Assembly (NCBI GenBank): GCA_047975215.1
Contig: JBKEDD010000096.1
Location: 29,180-93,179, forward strand
Reading direction: 5' to 3'
Source: JAGRMG01 sp047975215
GTDB taxonomy: Bacteria > Pseudomonadota > Alphaproteobacteria > Rhodobacterales > Rhodobacteraceae
DNA length: 64,000 nucleotides
This document shows, piece by piece, positions 43,008-51,425 of the stretch. Under the pieces are notes generated by a model. The model ran no database searches, had not been told where the DNA came from, and saw nothing but the letters and a program-made list of their open reading frames with translations. Within the stretch, counting starts at the first letter, position 1; each line of letters starts with the position of its first letter. Made by a program: the position numbers and the translations under genes.

Positions 43008-43481
43008 ATGATGAAGCGTGTCGTCAGCCTGACCGTCAATGGCCGCGAAGTCGAGGATATCATACCCGACAACCTGCTGCTGATCGACTATCTGCGCGAA
43101 AAGCGCGGCCTGACCGGAACCAAGCAGGGCTGCGACGGTGGCGAATGCGGCGCCTGCACGGTGCTGGTGGATGGTCGTCCGCGCCTGTCCTGCGTGACGC
43201 TTGCGGCCGCCTGCGAGGGCGCCGAGATCGAGACCGTCGAGGCCCAGGCACAAGGCGGCCGCCTGTCGGCGCTGCAACGGGCGTTTCACGAAAATCTTGG
43301 CGCACAATGCGGATTCTGCACCCCCGGCATGATCATGACCGCCGAGGCGCTGTTGCGCGAGGAGCCCGACCCCGACGAAGACCGCATCCGCGCCGCCCTG
43401 GGCGGCAATCTGTGCCGGTGCACGGGCTATGTTAAGATCATCCGCTCGGTGCGCGCGGCGGCAGAGGAGATGAAGGCATGA
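43008..43481 (+). CDS. hcrC: 4-hydroxybenzoyl-CoA reductase gamma subunit ([2Fe-2S])
   Basis: 157-residue two-cluster [2Fe-2S] subunit of the xanthine oxidase family. N-terminal plant-type cluster CDGGECGACTVLVDGRPRLSC and C-terminal cluster CGFCTPGM ... CRCTG are complete. It relays electrons from the FAD subunit to the molybdenum centre. The start could be either of two adjacent ATGs, 43008 or 43011; a GGGGG ribosome site lies 4-7 bp upstream. Order gamma-alpha-beta (hcrC-hcrA-hcrB, hbaBCD in R. palustris) is kept. Confidence 0.9.
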   Translation: MMKRVVSLTVNGREVEDIIPDNLLLIDYLREKRGLTGTKQGCDGGECGACTVLVDGRPRLSCVTLAAACEGAEIETVEAQAQGGRLSALQRAFHENLGAQCGFCTPGMIMTAEALLREEPDPDEDRIRAALGGNLCRCTGYVKIIRSVRAAAEEMKA

Positions 43482-45841
43482 GCGTGCAGGACAAGGACCG
43501 TCCGCAAGAGCGTTCGGGCGCCTGGAACAATGCCGGGCGCACCGTGGGCAAGCCGATGCCGCTGGTCGATGGCGTCGAGAAGGTCTCGGGAAGGGCCAGA
43601 TACACCGCCGACCTGGCGGACGGCGCACTGACCGGGCGGATCCTGCGCTCGCCCGTCAGCCACGGCCGCATCCTGCGAATCGACACCGCCAAGGCCGAGG
43701 CGCTGAAAGGCGTCGTTGCCGTTATCACCGGCGACGACTGCGCCCTGACCTATGGCGTGATCCCGATCGCCATGAACGAATATCCCATGGCGCGCGACAA
43801 GGTGCGCTATCGCGGCGAGCCGATCGCGGCGGTGGCCGCGCTCGACGCCGAAACGGCCGCCCGCGCGCTGGAACTGATCGAGGTCGAGATCGAGGAACTG
43901 CCGGCCTACTACATCGCCGCCGATTCGCGCGCACCCGACGCGGTGCTGCTGCATGACGACAAGGCCGGCAATGTCGAACGCGAGGTGCACCACACCTTCG
44001 GCGACGTGGCCGAAGGATTCCGCAACGCCGATCTGGTGGCCGAGGAAAGCTTCGATTGCGCCGAGATCAACCACGCGATGATGGAACCGCACGCCGCCAT
44101 GGCCGAATACGACCCCGAATGGGAGCGCCTGACGCTGCATTCGGTGACGCAGGTGCCGTTCTACGTTCACCTGATGCTGGCGCGCTGCCTTGAAATGGAC
44201 AGCTCGCGCGTGCGCGTCGTCAAACCCTATGTCGGCGGCGGCTTCGGTGCGCGCACCGAAACTCTGAACTTCGAGATCATCGCCGCCCTGCTGGCCCGCA
44301 AGGTCGGCGGCAAGGTGATGATGAAGCTTTCGCGCGAGGAAAGCTTTCTCACCCATCGCGGCCGCCCCAACACGCAGGTCAAACTGAAGATCGGCCTGAG
44401 CGCGGACGGCAAGATCACCGCCGCCGAATGCGAGGCGGTGATGAGCGGGGGCGCCTATGCCGGCTATGGCATCGTCACCATCCTGTATGCCGGCGCCCTG
44501 CTGCACGGTCTCTACGACATTCCCAACATCAAGTATGACGGCTATCGCGTCTACACCAACTCGCCGCCCTGCGGGGCGATGCGCGGGCATGGCACCGTCG
44601 ATGTGCGCCACGCCTTCGAATCGCTGCTCGACCGCATGGCGCGCCAGCTGGGGCTCGATCCGTTCGCGGTGCGCCGCGCCAACCTGCTCGAGGCGCCGCT
44701 GTTCACCGCCAACGGGCTGATGGTGAACTCCTACGGCCTGCCCGAATGTCTCGACAAGGTCGAGAAGGCCAGCGGCTGGGCCGCCCGAAAGGGCAAGCTG
44801 CCCAAGGGGCGCGGTCTGGGCATGGCCTGTTCGCACTATGTCTCGGGCGCGGCCAAGCCGGTACACTGGACCGGCGAACCGCACGCCGTGGTGTCGATGA
44901 AGCTCGATTTCGACGGCTCGATCACGGTGTTCACCGGGGCTTCGGATATCGGCCAGGGTTCGACCACCATCGTTGCGCTGGCGGCGGCCGAGGTGCTGGG
45001 CATCGAAATGGGCCGCGTCCGGGTCATCACCAACGACAGCGCCATCACGCCCAAGGACAACGGCAGCTATTCCAGCCGCGTCACCTTCATGGTCGGCAAC
45101 GCCGCCATCGAGGCGGCCAAGGCGATGCGCGAAAAGCTGGTGAACGCGGCAGCCAAGAAGCTGGAAGTCGCCCCCGAGGATATCGAATGCGAGGGCGAGA
45201 CCTTCTTCGTCGCCGGGTCTTCGCAATCGGTGCTGCCGTTTCACGATGTCGCCATCGCGGCGCTGGCCGAGGAAGGCACGATCAACGTCAAGGGCACCTT
45301 CAGCACGCCGATCGAGGCGCAGGGCGGCAAGCATCGCGGCGGCGCCGTCGGCTCGACCATGGGCTTTTCCTACGGCGCCCAGGTGGTCGAGGTTTCGGTC
45401 GACGAGGATACCGGCCAGATCGCGGTCGAAAAGGTCTGGGTGGCTCTGGACTGCGGCTATGCCATCAACCCGCTGGCCGTCGAAGGCCAGATCGAAGGTT
45501 CGGTCTGGATGGGCATGGGCCAGGGGCTGAGCGAGGAAACCCATTATATCAAGGGCCTGCCGGCGCATGGCAACCTGACCGACTACCGCTTTCCCACCAT
45601 CGCCGAAAGCCCGCCCATCGACGTGCAGATCGTGGAAAGCATCGACCCGCTTGGCCCGTTCGGCGCCAAGGAGGCCGGAGAGGGCGCGCTTTCGGGCTTT
45701 CCGCCCGCGCTGGTCAACGCGGTGGCCGACGCAGTGGGTGTTGACATGAACGCCCTGCCCCTCACCCCCGACCGCCTGCTCGAGGCGCTGACCAAGCTGC
45801 GGCGCAAGAACCGCATCGCAGAAACCAGAGAGGCCGTGTGA
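43478..45841 (+). CDS. hcrA: 4-hydroxybenzoyl-CoA reductase alpha subunit (molybdenum)
   Basis: 787-residue molybdenum subunit of the xanthine oxidase family. Mo-cofactor regions GGGFGARTETLNFE near residue 250, PPCGAMRGHG near residue 365, DIGQGSTTI near residue 490, and the catalytic-glutamate region FGAKEAGEGAL near residue 732 are present. It removes the phenolic hydroxyl of 4-hydroxybenzoyl-CoA, forming benzoyl-CoA. Overlaps of 4 bp with hcrC and 1 bp with hcrB show coupling. The alternative would be another xanthine-family hydroxylase, but the Cys loop in HcrB fixes the subfamily. Confidence 0.9.
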   Translation: MSVQDKDRPQERSGAWNNAGRTVGKPMPLVDGVEKVSGRARYTADLADGALTGRILRSPVSHGRILRIDTAKAEALKGVVAVITGDDCALTYGVIPIAMNEYPMARDKVRYRGEPIAAVAALDAETAARALELIEVEIEELPAYYIAADSRAPDAVLLHDDKAGNVEREVHHTFGDVAEGFRNADLVAEESFDCAEINHAMMEPHAAMAEYDPEWERLTLHSVTQVPFYVHLMLARCLEMDSSRVRVVKPYVGGGFGARTETLNFEIIAALLARKVGGKVMMKLSREESFLTHRGRPNTQVKLKIGLSADGKITAAECEAVMSGGAYAGYGIVTILYAGALLHGLYDIPNIKYDGYRVYTNSPPCGAMRGHGTVDVRHAFESLLDRMARQLGLDPFAVRRANLLEAPLFTANGLMVNSYGLPECLDKVEKASGWAARKGKLPKGRGLGMACSHYVSGAAKPVHWTGEPHAVVSMKLDFDGSITVFTGASDIGQGSTTIVALAAAEVLGIEMGRVRVITNDSAITPKDNGSYSSRVTFMVGNAAIEAAKAMREKLVNAAAKKLEVAPEDIECEGETFFVAGSSQSVLPFHDVAIAALAEEGTINVKGTFSTPIEAQGGKHRGGAVGSTMGFSYGAQVVEVSVDEDTGQIAVEKVWVALDCGYAINPLAVEGQIEGSVWMGMGQGLSEETHYIKGLPAHGNLTDYRFPTIAESPPIDVQIVESIDPLGPFGAKEAGEGALSGFPPALVNAVADAVGVDMNALPLTPDRLLEALTKLRRKNRIAETREAV

Positions 45842-46821
45842 TGACCGAAGCCCTGCCCCAGTTCAAGATCGTCACCCCCGAGAGTGTCGAGGCCGCCGTC
45901 GCCGCGCTGGCCGGCGCCCCCGATGCGCGGCTCTGCGCCGGGGGCACCGATATCGTCGTGGCGCTGCGCAAGGGCCTGGCCGAAACCGGCACGCTGGTCG
46001 ATCTGAGCCGCATCGCGGCGCTGCGCGAAACCACCGAGCGCGAGGATGGCGGCATGGTCATCGGCGCCGGCGTGACGCTGGCCGCGCTGGAACGGATGCC
46101 ACAGATCGCCGCCCGCTACCCGGCCATCGCCCGCGCCGCCGCCGCCGTCGCCGGGCCGACGCATCGCGAGGTCGCCACGCTGGGCGGCAACCTCTGCCTC
46201 GATACGCGCTGCGTCTATTACAACCAAAGCCACTGGTGGCGGAAATCCAACGATTTCTGCCTGAAATACCGCGGCGACACCTGCCATGTCGCGCCCCAGG
46301 GCAACCGCTGCCGCGCCGCCTTCAGCGGCGACCTGGCGCCGGCCCTGATGGTGCATGACGCCGAGATCGAGATCGCCGGACCCGGCGGCACCCGCCGCCT
46401 GCCGCTGGCCGATCTCTATAACGAGGACGGCGCGGCGCATCTGACGCTCGAACCCGGCGAGATCGTCGTCGCGGCGCACCTGCCGCCCGCGCCGGGGGCG
46501 TCCGACTACGCCAAGATCCGCGTGCGCGGGGCCATCGACTTCCCGCTGGCCGGGGTCGCCGTTGCCACCCGGCCGGGCAGCGAAGGAACGGCCTTCCGCA
46601 TCGCAGTCACGGGAACCAACTCGAAACCGCTGCTGGTCGATTTCACCGAAACCCTGGCGGGCGAAAGCGCCGCCGACGCCTTGTTCGCGGCGATGCAGAA
46701 GGCGGTGCAGAAGGCGGTCTCGCCGCAGCGCACCACCACCATCGCACCGCATTACCGGCGCCTGTCGGTATCGGCGCTCGCCGCGCGTGTGGCACGCGGA
46801 CTGGTCGGGTCGGCGGCGTGA
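45841..46821 (+). CDS. hcrB: 4-hydroxybenzoyl-CoA reductase beta subunit (FAD, [4Fe-4S])
   Basis: 326-residue FAD subunit. FAD-binding CAGGTDIVV near residue 32 and TLGGNLC near residue 113. A loop of about 40 residues inserted after GGNLC carries Cys124, Cys140, Cys148 and Cys157; this 16-8-9 spacing equals that remembered for the extra [4Fe-4S] cluster of Thauera aromatica HcrB, the hallmark that lets the enzyme run in reverse with ferredoxin. It accepts electrons from reduced ferredoxin and passes them to HcrC. The stop overlaps the GTG start of the following DUF2249 gene. Confidence 0.93.
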   Translation: MTEALPQFKIVTPESVEAAVAALAGAPDARLCAGGTDIVVALRKGLAETGTLVDLSRIAALRETTEREDGGMVIGAGVTLAALERMPQIAARYPAIARAAAAVAGPTHREVATLGGNLCLDTRCVYYNQSHWWRKSNDFCLKYRGDTCHVAPQGNRCRAAFSGDLAPALMVHDAEIEIAGPGGTRRLPLADLYNEDGAAHLTLEPGEIVVAAHLPPAPGASDYAKIRVRGAIDFPLAGVAVATRPGSEGTAFRIAVTGTNSKPLLVDFTETLAGESAADALFAAMQKAVQKAVSPQRTTTIAPHYRRLSVSALAARVARGLVGSAA

Positions 46822-47075
46822 CCGGGGCGGCCCCCGGCAAGCACTGGCAGGCCGCGGACGGGCTGCATCTGGATACGCGCGGGCTGGCCCCGCCCGATCC
46901 GATGATCGCCGTGCTGTGGCATATCGAACAGCCCGGCCAGAACGGCCCGATCACCGTCTATCTTGACCGCAACCCGGTCTATCTGTTTCCTGAACTGGCC
47001 GAACGTGCCTGGCGTTACGAAATCGTCAGCGATGAACCGGGCGATGTGCGCATCGTTCTGAGGCCGCAGAAGTGA
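46818..47075 (+). CDS. DUF2249 domain protein
   Basis: 85-residue single domain. LDTRGLAPPDPMIAVLWHIE, followed by VYLDRNPVYLFPELAERAW, matches the pattern of DUF2249 proteins, which often accompany or fuse to hemerythrins and NnrS-type proteins in denitrifiers. GTG start at 46818 overlaps the hcrB stop, so it is translated as a tail of the hcr operon. Function unknown; a redox or NO-related partner for the next two genes is plausible by association. Confidence 0.75.
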   Translation: MTGAAPGKHWQAADGLHLDTRGLAPPDPMIAVLWHIEQPGQNGPITVYLDRNPVYLFPELAERAWRYEIVSDEPGDVRIVLRPQK

Positions 47076-47085
47076 GGCAGACACC

Positions 47086-48363
47086 ATGAGCATGGCGACA
47101 GGCTTTCTGACCGGCGCCAAGGACCGGCTGCTGCCGGCTTCGGTGCCGTTCCGCTTTTTCATCGCGGCATCGCAGTTTCACGTCCTGGCCTGGGCGGCGC
47201 TGTTCTGGGGCGCCGATCAGGCGCCCGGTTTCGTCGGCGGCACCGGGCCGGTACTGGCGGCGATCCATCTGCTGACGCTCGGCGTCTTCGCGATGACCGC
47301 CATCGGCGCCAGCTATCAGCTCTTGCCGGTGGCGACGCGCAAACCCCTGGCGCATGTCTGGCCGACGAAACTCAGCTTCTGGCTGTTCCTGCCCGGCGTC
47401 GCGGTCCTGACCGCCGGAATGGCGCTGCACGAAAGCACCTGGATGCTGACCGGCGGGGTGCTGGCCTCTGCCGGGCTGGCGGTCTTCGCGGTGCTGACCG
47501 CCGACAACCTGCGCCGCGCCGGATCGGTTCCGGTGGTCGCCGCGCATGGCTGGGCGGCACTGGCCGCACTGGTGGTGGTGGCGGCGCTCGGGCTGACGCT
47601 GATCGAGGATTTCAGCGCCGGATTCCTCGCCCGCCACGGCGATCTGGCAACGCTGCACATGGTGCTGGCCTCCTATGGCTTCATGGGGATGCTGGTGTTC
47701 GGCTTCAGCCTGGTGCTCGTGCCGATGTTCGTGCTCTCGCGCAGCCTGCCGACGCGCCCCGGCTGGGTACAGCTGGTGCTGGCCGTTGCCGCGCTTGCGT
47801 TGTTCTCGGCCGCCTACCTTCTGCAAGGCGGCCCGCTGGCCTGGCTCGCCTTTGCCGCTGCCGCCGGGGCCACGGGCGCGCATGTCTGGCTGATGCGCGC
47901 GGCGCTGCGTTCGTCGATGCGCCGGCGGCTGGGCCTGCCCTTCGTGCAGATTCGCAGCGCCTGGGGCTTTCTGGTGCTCAGCCTGCTGCTGGGCGGGTTG
48001 CTGCTGGCCGGGGTGCCGGTGCCCAACGGCCCGGCGCTGTTCGGCTTCGTGCTGCTGGCGGGTTGGCTGCTGACCTTCCTAACGGGCGTTCTGCAACGCA
48101 TCATCCCGTTTCTGGCCTCCATGCACGCCGCCGGCAAGTCCGGGATGCCGCCGCTGCTATCGGAACTGACGGCAGAGAACGCGCTGAAAGTGCATTCCGT
48201 CTGCCATTTCGCGGCGCTGGCGGTCTGCGGCGTCGGCATCGTGCTGGATCTCGGGCTGGCGATCCGGGCGGGCGCGGCCATCGGCATGGCGGGGGCAATC
48301 GGCTTTGCCGTCTTCACGATCACCGTGGCGGTCAAGATTGCAAGGCGCCACCGCACAGCGTGA
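47086..48363 (+). CDS. NnrS-like polytopic membrane protein
   Basis: 425 residues with about 12 transmembrane helices. Conserved-looking His lie in SQFHVLAWAALFW near residue 27, in HLLTLGVFAMTAIGASYQLLPV near residue 62, and in HMVLASYGFMGMLVFGFSLVLVP near residue 190, a pattern like NnrS and heme-copper-like membrane proteins. NnrS proteins protect against NO and bind heme. It follows the DUF2249 gene by 10 bp and precedes a hemerythrin gene, which supports an NO or oxygen-handling role. The family call is from pattern only; other His-containing membrane families are possible. Confidence 0.6.
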   Translation: MSMATGFLTGAKDRLLPASVPFRFFIAASQFHVLAWAALFWGADQAPGFVGGTGPVLAAIHLLTLGVFAMTAIGASYQLLPVATRKPLAHVWPTKLSFWLFLPGVAVLTAGMALHESTWMLTGGVLASAGLAVFAVLTADNLRRAGSVPVVAAHGWAALAALVVVAALGLTLIEDFSAGFLARHGDLATLHMVLASYGFMGMLVFGFSLVLVPMFVLSRSLPTRPGWVQLVLAVAALALFSAAYLLQGGPLAWLAFAAAAGATGAHVWLMRAALRSSMRRRLGLPFVQIRSAWGFLVLSLLLGGLLLAGVPVPNGPALFGFVLLAGWLLTFLTGVLQRIIPFLASMHAAGKSGMPPLLSELTAENALKVHSVCHFAALAVCGVGIVLDLGLAIRAGAAIGMAGAIGFAVFTITVAVKIARRHRTA

Positions 48364-48435
48364 CGATACCTTGAAGCGCGGCAATTGCGCCCGGCGGGGC
48401 AAGCCGGTGCAAAAAAGCTTGCGTAACGCTAAATC

Positions 48436-48449
48436 GGCATTATAGTACT
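48436..48449. promoter_or_regulatory. GGTA-N6-TACC-type operator (copy 5, hemerythrin-GNAT)
   Basis: GGCATTATAGTACT fits the shared motif (half-sites GGCA and TACT). It lies 46 bp upstream of the hemerythrin ATG, in the only sizeable gap (131 bp) between the NnrS-like and hemerythrin genes, so a second promoter probably starts here. Confidence 0.5.
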
Positions 48450-48494
48450 TAAATAGGCTTATACCTGAATCACGCGTTGAACGAGGTCCGAATC

Positions 48495-48995
48495 ATGAGT
48501 TTTGCCCGCCGCACCGCCCAGCTTCTGCACGAGGATCACCAGGCCACTATCGCCGTGATCGAATCGCTGGATGAGATGATCGCCCGGGCGCGCAAGAAGG
48601 CGCCCGATGTCACCGATCCCGCTGTAAAGAAGGCACTGAGCAACGCCACCGGCGCCATCGAGGAAGAGATCAGCAACCATTTCGGCTTTGAAGAAGACGA
48701 ACTGTTCACCCGGCTGGAAGAGATGGGTGACGCCGCCATCGGCGAGCATCTGCGCAGCGAACACGCCGCCCTGCTGCCGCTGGGCCAGGACGTGGCGCAG
48801 CAGTCGCGCGACGCGCTGGAAAACGGCTTTGACGATGCGAGCTGGCTGAAATTCCGCACCTCGGCCGGGGAACTGATCGAACGCATGTTCGCGCATATCC
48901 AGAAAGAGGAAATGGCGCTCCTGCCGATGCTGGAAGAAATTCTCGACGACGAAACCGACATGGAACTTTCTTCGGCGTATGCCGAGGTTCATTGA
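48495..48995 (+). CDS. Hemerythrin-like protein
   Basis: 166-residue four-helix-bundle hemerythrin-like domain. Iron-ligand patterns include HEDH near residue 18, NHFGFEEDE near residue 60 (HxxxE), HLRSEH near residue 85, and FAHIQKEEM near residue 135 (HxxxE). Such proteins bind a di-iron centre and sense or scavenge oxygen or NO, or repair Fe-S clusters (DnrN/YtfE type). The ATG at 48495, with a GAGG ribosome site, is preferred over 48477. It has its own operator copy, linking it to the aromatic regulon where oxygen-labile enzymes are made. Confidence 0.8.
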   Translation: MSFARRTAQLLHEDHQATIAVIESLDEMIARARKKAPDVTDPAVKKALSNATGAIEEEISNHFGFEEDELFTRLEEMGDAAIGEHLRSEHAALLPLGQDVAQQSRDALENGFDDASWLKFRTSAGELIERMFAHIQKEEMALLPMLEEILDDETDMELSSAYAEVH

Positions 48996-49010
48996 CCCAA
49001 GCGAGGCATC

Positions 49011-49991
49011 ATGACCGATAAATCTGCCCCCATTACCACCAAACCGCTGACCCCCGGCGACCTTGACGCCGTCATCGCCATTGACGCGAAAACCTCCGGC
49101 TCATCGCGCCGCGACTACTTCGAAAAACGGCTGAAGGCCGCCACCGACCACCCCGAAGACTATGTGTTCGTCGGCGTCTTCCGCGGCGGCGACCTGGCCG
49201 GCTTTGCCTTCGCCAAGATCGAAACGGGCGCCTTCGGCGGCTCGGGCGCCAGCGCGGCGCTGGATTCGATCGGCGTCGATCCCGACCAGGGCCTTCAGGG
49301 CCTGGGCCAGAAGCTGCTGGCCGAGGTGGAAACCGTGCTGCGCCGCAAGGGCGTGACCACGCTCACCAGCCAGATCGACTGGTCGCAGATCAAGATGCTG
49401 GGATTCATGGCGCATATGGGTTTCGCCATGGCGCCGCACATCGTGCTGACCCGCCCCACCGACGAGATCGAACAGGATCTCGAAGAGATCGAGGAAGACG
49501 ACGAGGTCGATTTCAGCTCGCCCGACGGTGACGCCGCCAACGCCCTCTCGCATGACCGGATACCGGTGCGCTCCATGAAGGAGACCGACCTGGCCAAGAT
49601 CATCTCGATGGACGCGGCCCACACCGGCAACGACCGGAGCGACTATTACACGCGCAAGCTTCGCGAGAACCTTCACCAGTCCGGCGTGCAGGCGTCGCTG
49701 GTGGCCGAACAGGACGGATACCCCGTCGGCTTCATCATGGCGCGGGTCGATTTCGGCGAATTCGGCCGCACCAGCGCCGAGGCGGTGATGGACGCGCTTG
49801 GCGTCGATCCGGGCTATACCGGCCAGGGCATCGGCAAGGCGCTCATGGCCAAGCTGATGGCCAATCTCGGTGCGCTCGAGGTCGAGACCGTGCGCACCCA
49901 GGCGGATTGGGACGACACCGGCCTGATCGGCTATTTCAGCACCACCGGATTCTCCCCGGCGCAGCGTATCGTGCTTGGCAAGACGCTGTAG
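49011..49991 (+). CDS. Tandem GNAT-domain protein
   Basis: 326 residues made of two GNAT domains (about 8-150 and 180-322) joined by a very acidic linker (EQDLEEIEEDDEVDF). Both acetyl-CoA loops are recognisable: GVDPDQGLQGLGQKLL and GVDPGYTGQGIGKALMAK. The two halves share the D-A-x-x-x-x-S/N-D-R-x-D-Y-x segment (TSGSSRRDYFEKRL, HTGNDRSDYYTRKL), showing internal duplication. Substrate unknown; a benzoate-related small-molecule or protein acetylation role is suggested only by the BadL precedent. It lies 15 bp after hemerythrin and ends the operon before a strong terminator. Confidence 0.75.
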   Translation: MTDKSAPITTKPLTPGDLDAVIAIDAKTSGSSRRDYFEKRLKAATDHPEDYVFVGVFRGGDLAGFAFAKIETGAFGGSGASAALDSIGVDPDQGLQGLGQKLLAEVETVLRRKGVTTLTSQIDWSQIKMLGFMAHMGFAMAPHIVLTRPTDEIEQDLEEIEEDDEVDFSSPDGDAANALSHDRIPVRSMKETDLAKIISMDAAHTGNDRSDYYTRKLRENLHQSGVQASLVAEQDGYPVGFIMARVDFGEFGRTSAEAVMDALGVDPGYTGQGIGKALMAKLMANLGALEVETVRTQADWDDTGLIGYFSTTGFSPAQRIVLGKTL

Positions 49992-50001
49992 GCCACACCT
50001 T

Positions 50002-50036
50002 GGGCGCGGGGGCGTAATACACGCAGCCCCGCGCCC
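50002..50036 (+). terminator. Rho-independent terminator after the hcr-hemerythrin-GNAT run
   Basis: GGGCGCGGGG at 50002-50011 pairs perfectly with CCCCGCGCCC at 50027-50036; an inner GCGT/ACGC stem closes the loop, and CTTTT follows. It begins 11 bp after the tandem-GNAT stop. Confidence 0.85.
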
Positions 50037-50210
50037 CTTTTCACCCCCATACTCCCGGTTCTTCCGGCCCCGGCCCCGGCCGCCATCTGCCGCGGCCGCT
50101 ACCGCTTGTGGCTATGTCCGGTGCAAAAGTCCTAAAATACACTCTTTTCGTCTTATCTGCCCCGTGCTAGGGTCGCATAGCAAATTGAAACGGCGGGCGC
50201 TGGGGTGTTC

Positions 50211-51425
50211 ATGCATAAATTTCTCGAAGATGTGCGCGTGATCGAACTCGGCCACATCCTGATGGCACCCTACGCAACGCAGTTCCTGGGCGACATGGGC
50301 GCCGATGTCATCAAGGTCGAATCGCTTGAAGGCGACTACTACCGCGGCCTCGGGCTGGGCCGCGAACAGGACATGACGGCGCAGTGGATGGCGGTCAACC
50401 GCAACAAGCGCAGCGTCGCTCTCGACCTGAAATCGCCCGAGGGGCGCGAGGCGCTTCTGACGATGATCGAACAGGCCGATATCGTGGTTCACAACATGCG
50501 CCCCAAGGCCATCGAACGGCTGGGGCTGGATTACGATTCCGTCCATGCCCGCAACCCCCGCATCGTCTATTGCGCCGCCATGGGCTTTGGCCAGGACGGA
50601 CCCTATGCCGATTTCCCCGCCTTCGACGACATCATCCAGGCATGGTCGGGTCTGGCCGACGTGAACGGGCGGATGACGGGCAAGCCGACCTTCGTGCCCG
50701 TCGCCATCGCCGACAAGATCGTCGGGCTGATGCTGGGCCAGGCGATGCTGGCCGGGCTGCACCGCCAGCGCGCCACCGGCAAGGGCTGCTATGTCGAAAC
50801 CCCGATGTTCGAGGCCATGGTTTCCGTGGTGCTGAACCAGCACCTGAACGGGCACGGATTCCGCCCGCCGATCGACGGGCTGGGCTACAAGCGGGTGATG
50901 AGCCGCTTCCGCCAGCCCTCGCCCACCAGCGACGGGCATATCGTGCATGGCATCTACAAATACGACCACTGGCGGCGGTTCCTCTCCGAGGTCGGTCGCC
51001 AGGACGTGCTGGACGGCCCGATGATGCGCGACCCGCACGCCATGGCACTCAACATCACCGGCCTGTACGAACTGGCCGCGACCGAGATCCTGCCGACCCG
51101 AAGCACGGACGAATGGCGCGCACTTCTGGACCGGCTCGACATCCCCTCCGCACCGGTGCTGAGCATCGACGAACTGGAAGACGACCCGCACCTGAAGGCG
51201 GTCGGGCTGTTTCAGGATTACGAACACCCGACACGGGGCGCTATGCGCCATGTCCGCCTGCCCTTCAGCGTGCGCGACGTCGAAGGCGGCGCCGACCGCT
51301 ATCCCCCCGAACTGGGCCAGCACGGCGCCGAGGTTCTGGCCGAATTCGGTTTCGATCAGGCCGCCATCGACCGCCTGAGCGCATCGGGCATTCTGGGCAG
51401 CGACCCCGCGAAAGGGACGCCATGA
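50211..51425 (+). CDS. CaiB/BaiF family CoA-transferase (family III)
   Basis: 404-residue family III CoA-transferase. The N-terminus RVIELGHILMAPYATQFLGDMGADVIKVE, with catalytic-type Asp expected near residue 165-170 (AFDDIIQAWSGLADVNG region), matches the family. It moves CoA from a donor thioester to an organic acid. The ATG at 50211 with GGGG ribosome site is chosen over a GTG at 50205. It overlaps the crotonase gene by 4 bp (ATGA). The following crotonase, GntR regulator and acyl-CoA dehydrogenase suggest a catabolic operon for an acid that cannot be named from sequence. Confidence 0.85.
   Translation: MHKFLEDVRVIELGHILMAPYATQFLGDMGADVIKVESLEGDYYRGLGLGREQDMTAQWMAVNRNKRSVALDLKSPEGREALLTMIEQADIVVHNMRPKAIERLGLDYDSVHARNPRIVYCAAMGFGQDGPYADFPAFDDIIQAWSGLADVNGRMTGKPTFVPVAIADKIVGLMLGQAMLAGLHRQRATGKGCYVETPMFEAMVSVVLNQHLNGHGFRPPIDGLGYKRVMSRFRQPSPTSDGHIVHGIYKYDHWRRFLSEVGRQDVLDGPMMRDPHAMALNITGLYELAATEILPTRSTDEWRALLDRLDIPSAPVLSIDELEDDPHLKAVGLFQDYEHPTRGAMRHVRLPFSVRDVEGGADRYPPELGQHGAEVLAEFGFDQAAIDRLSASGILGSDPAKGTP

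Noticed and set aside
43427..45568. 713-codon minus-strand open frame opposite hcrA
   Set aside because: Shadow of the molybdenum subunit, with no recognisable domain.
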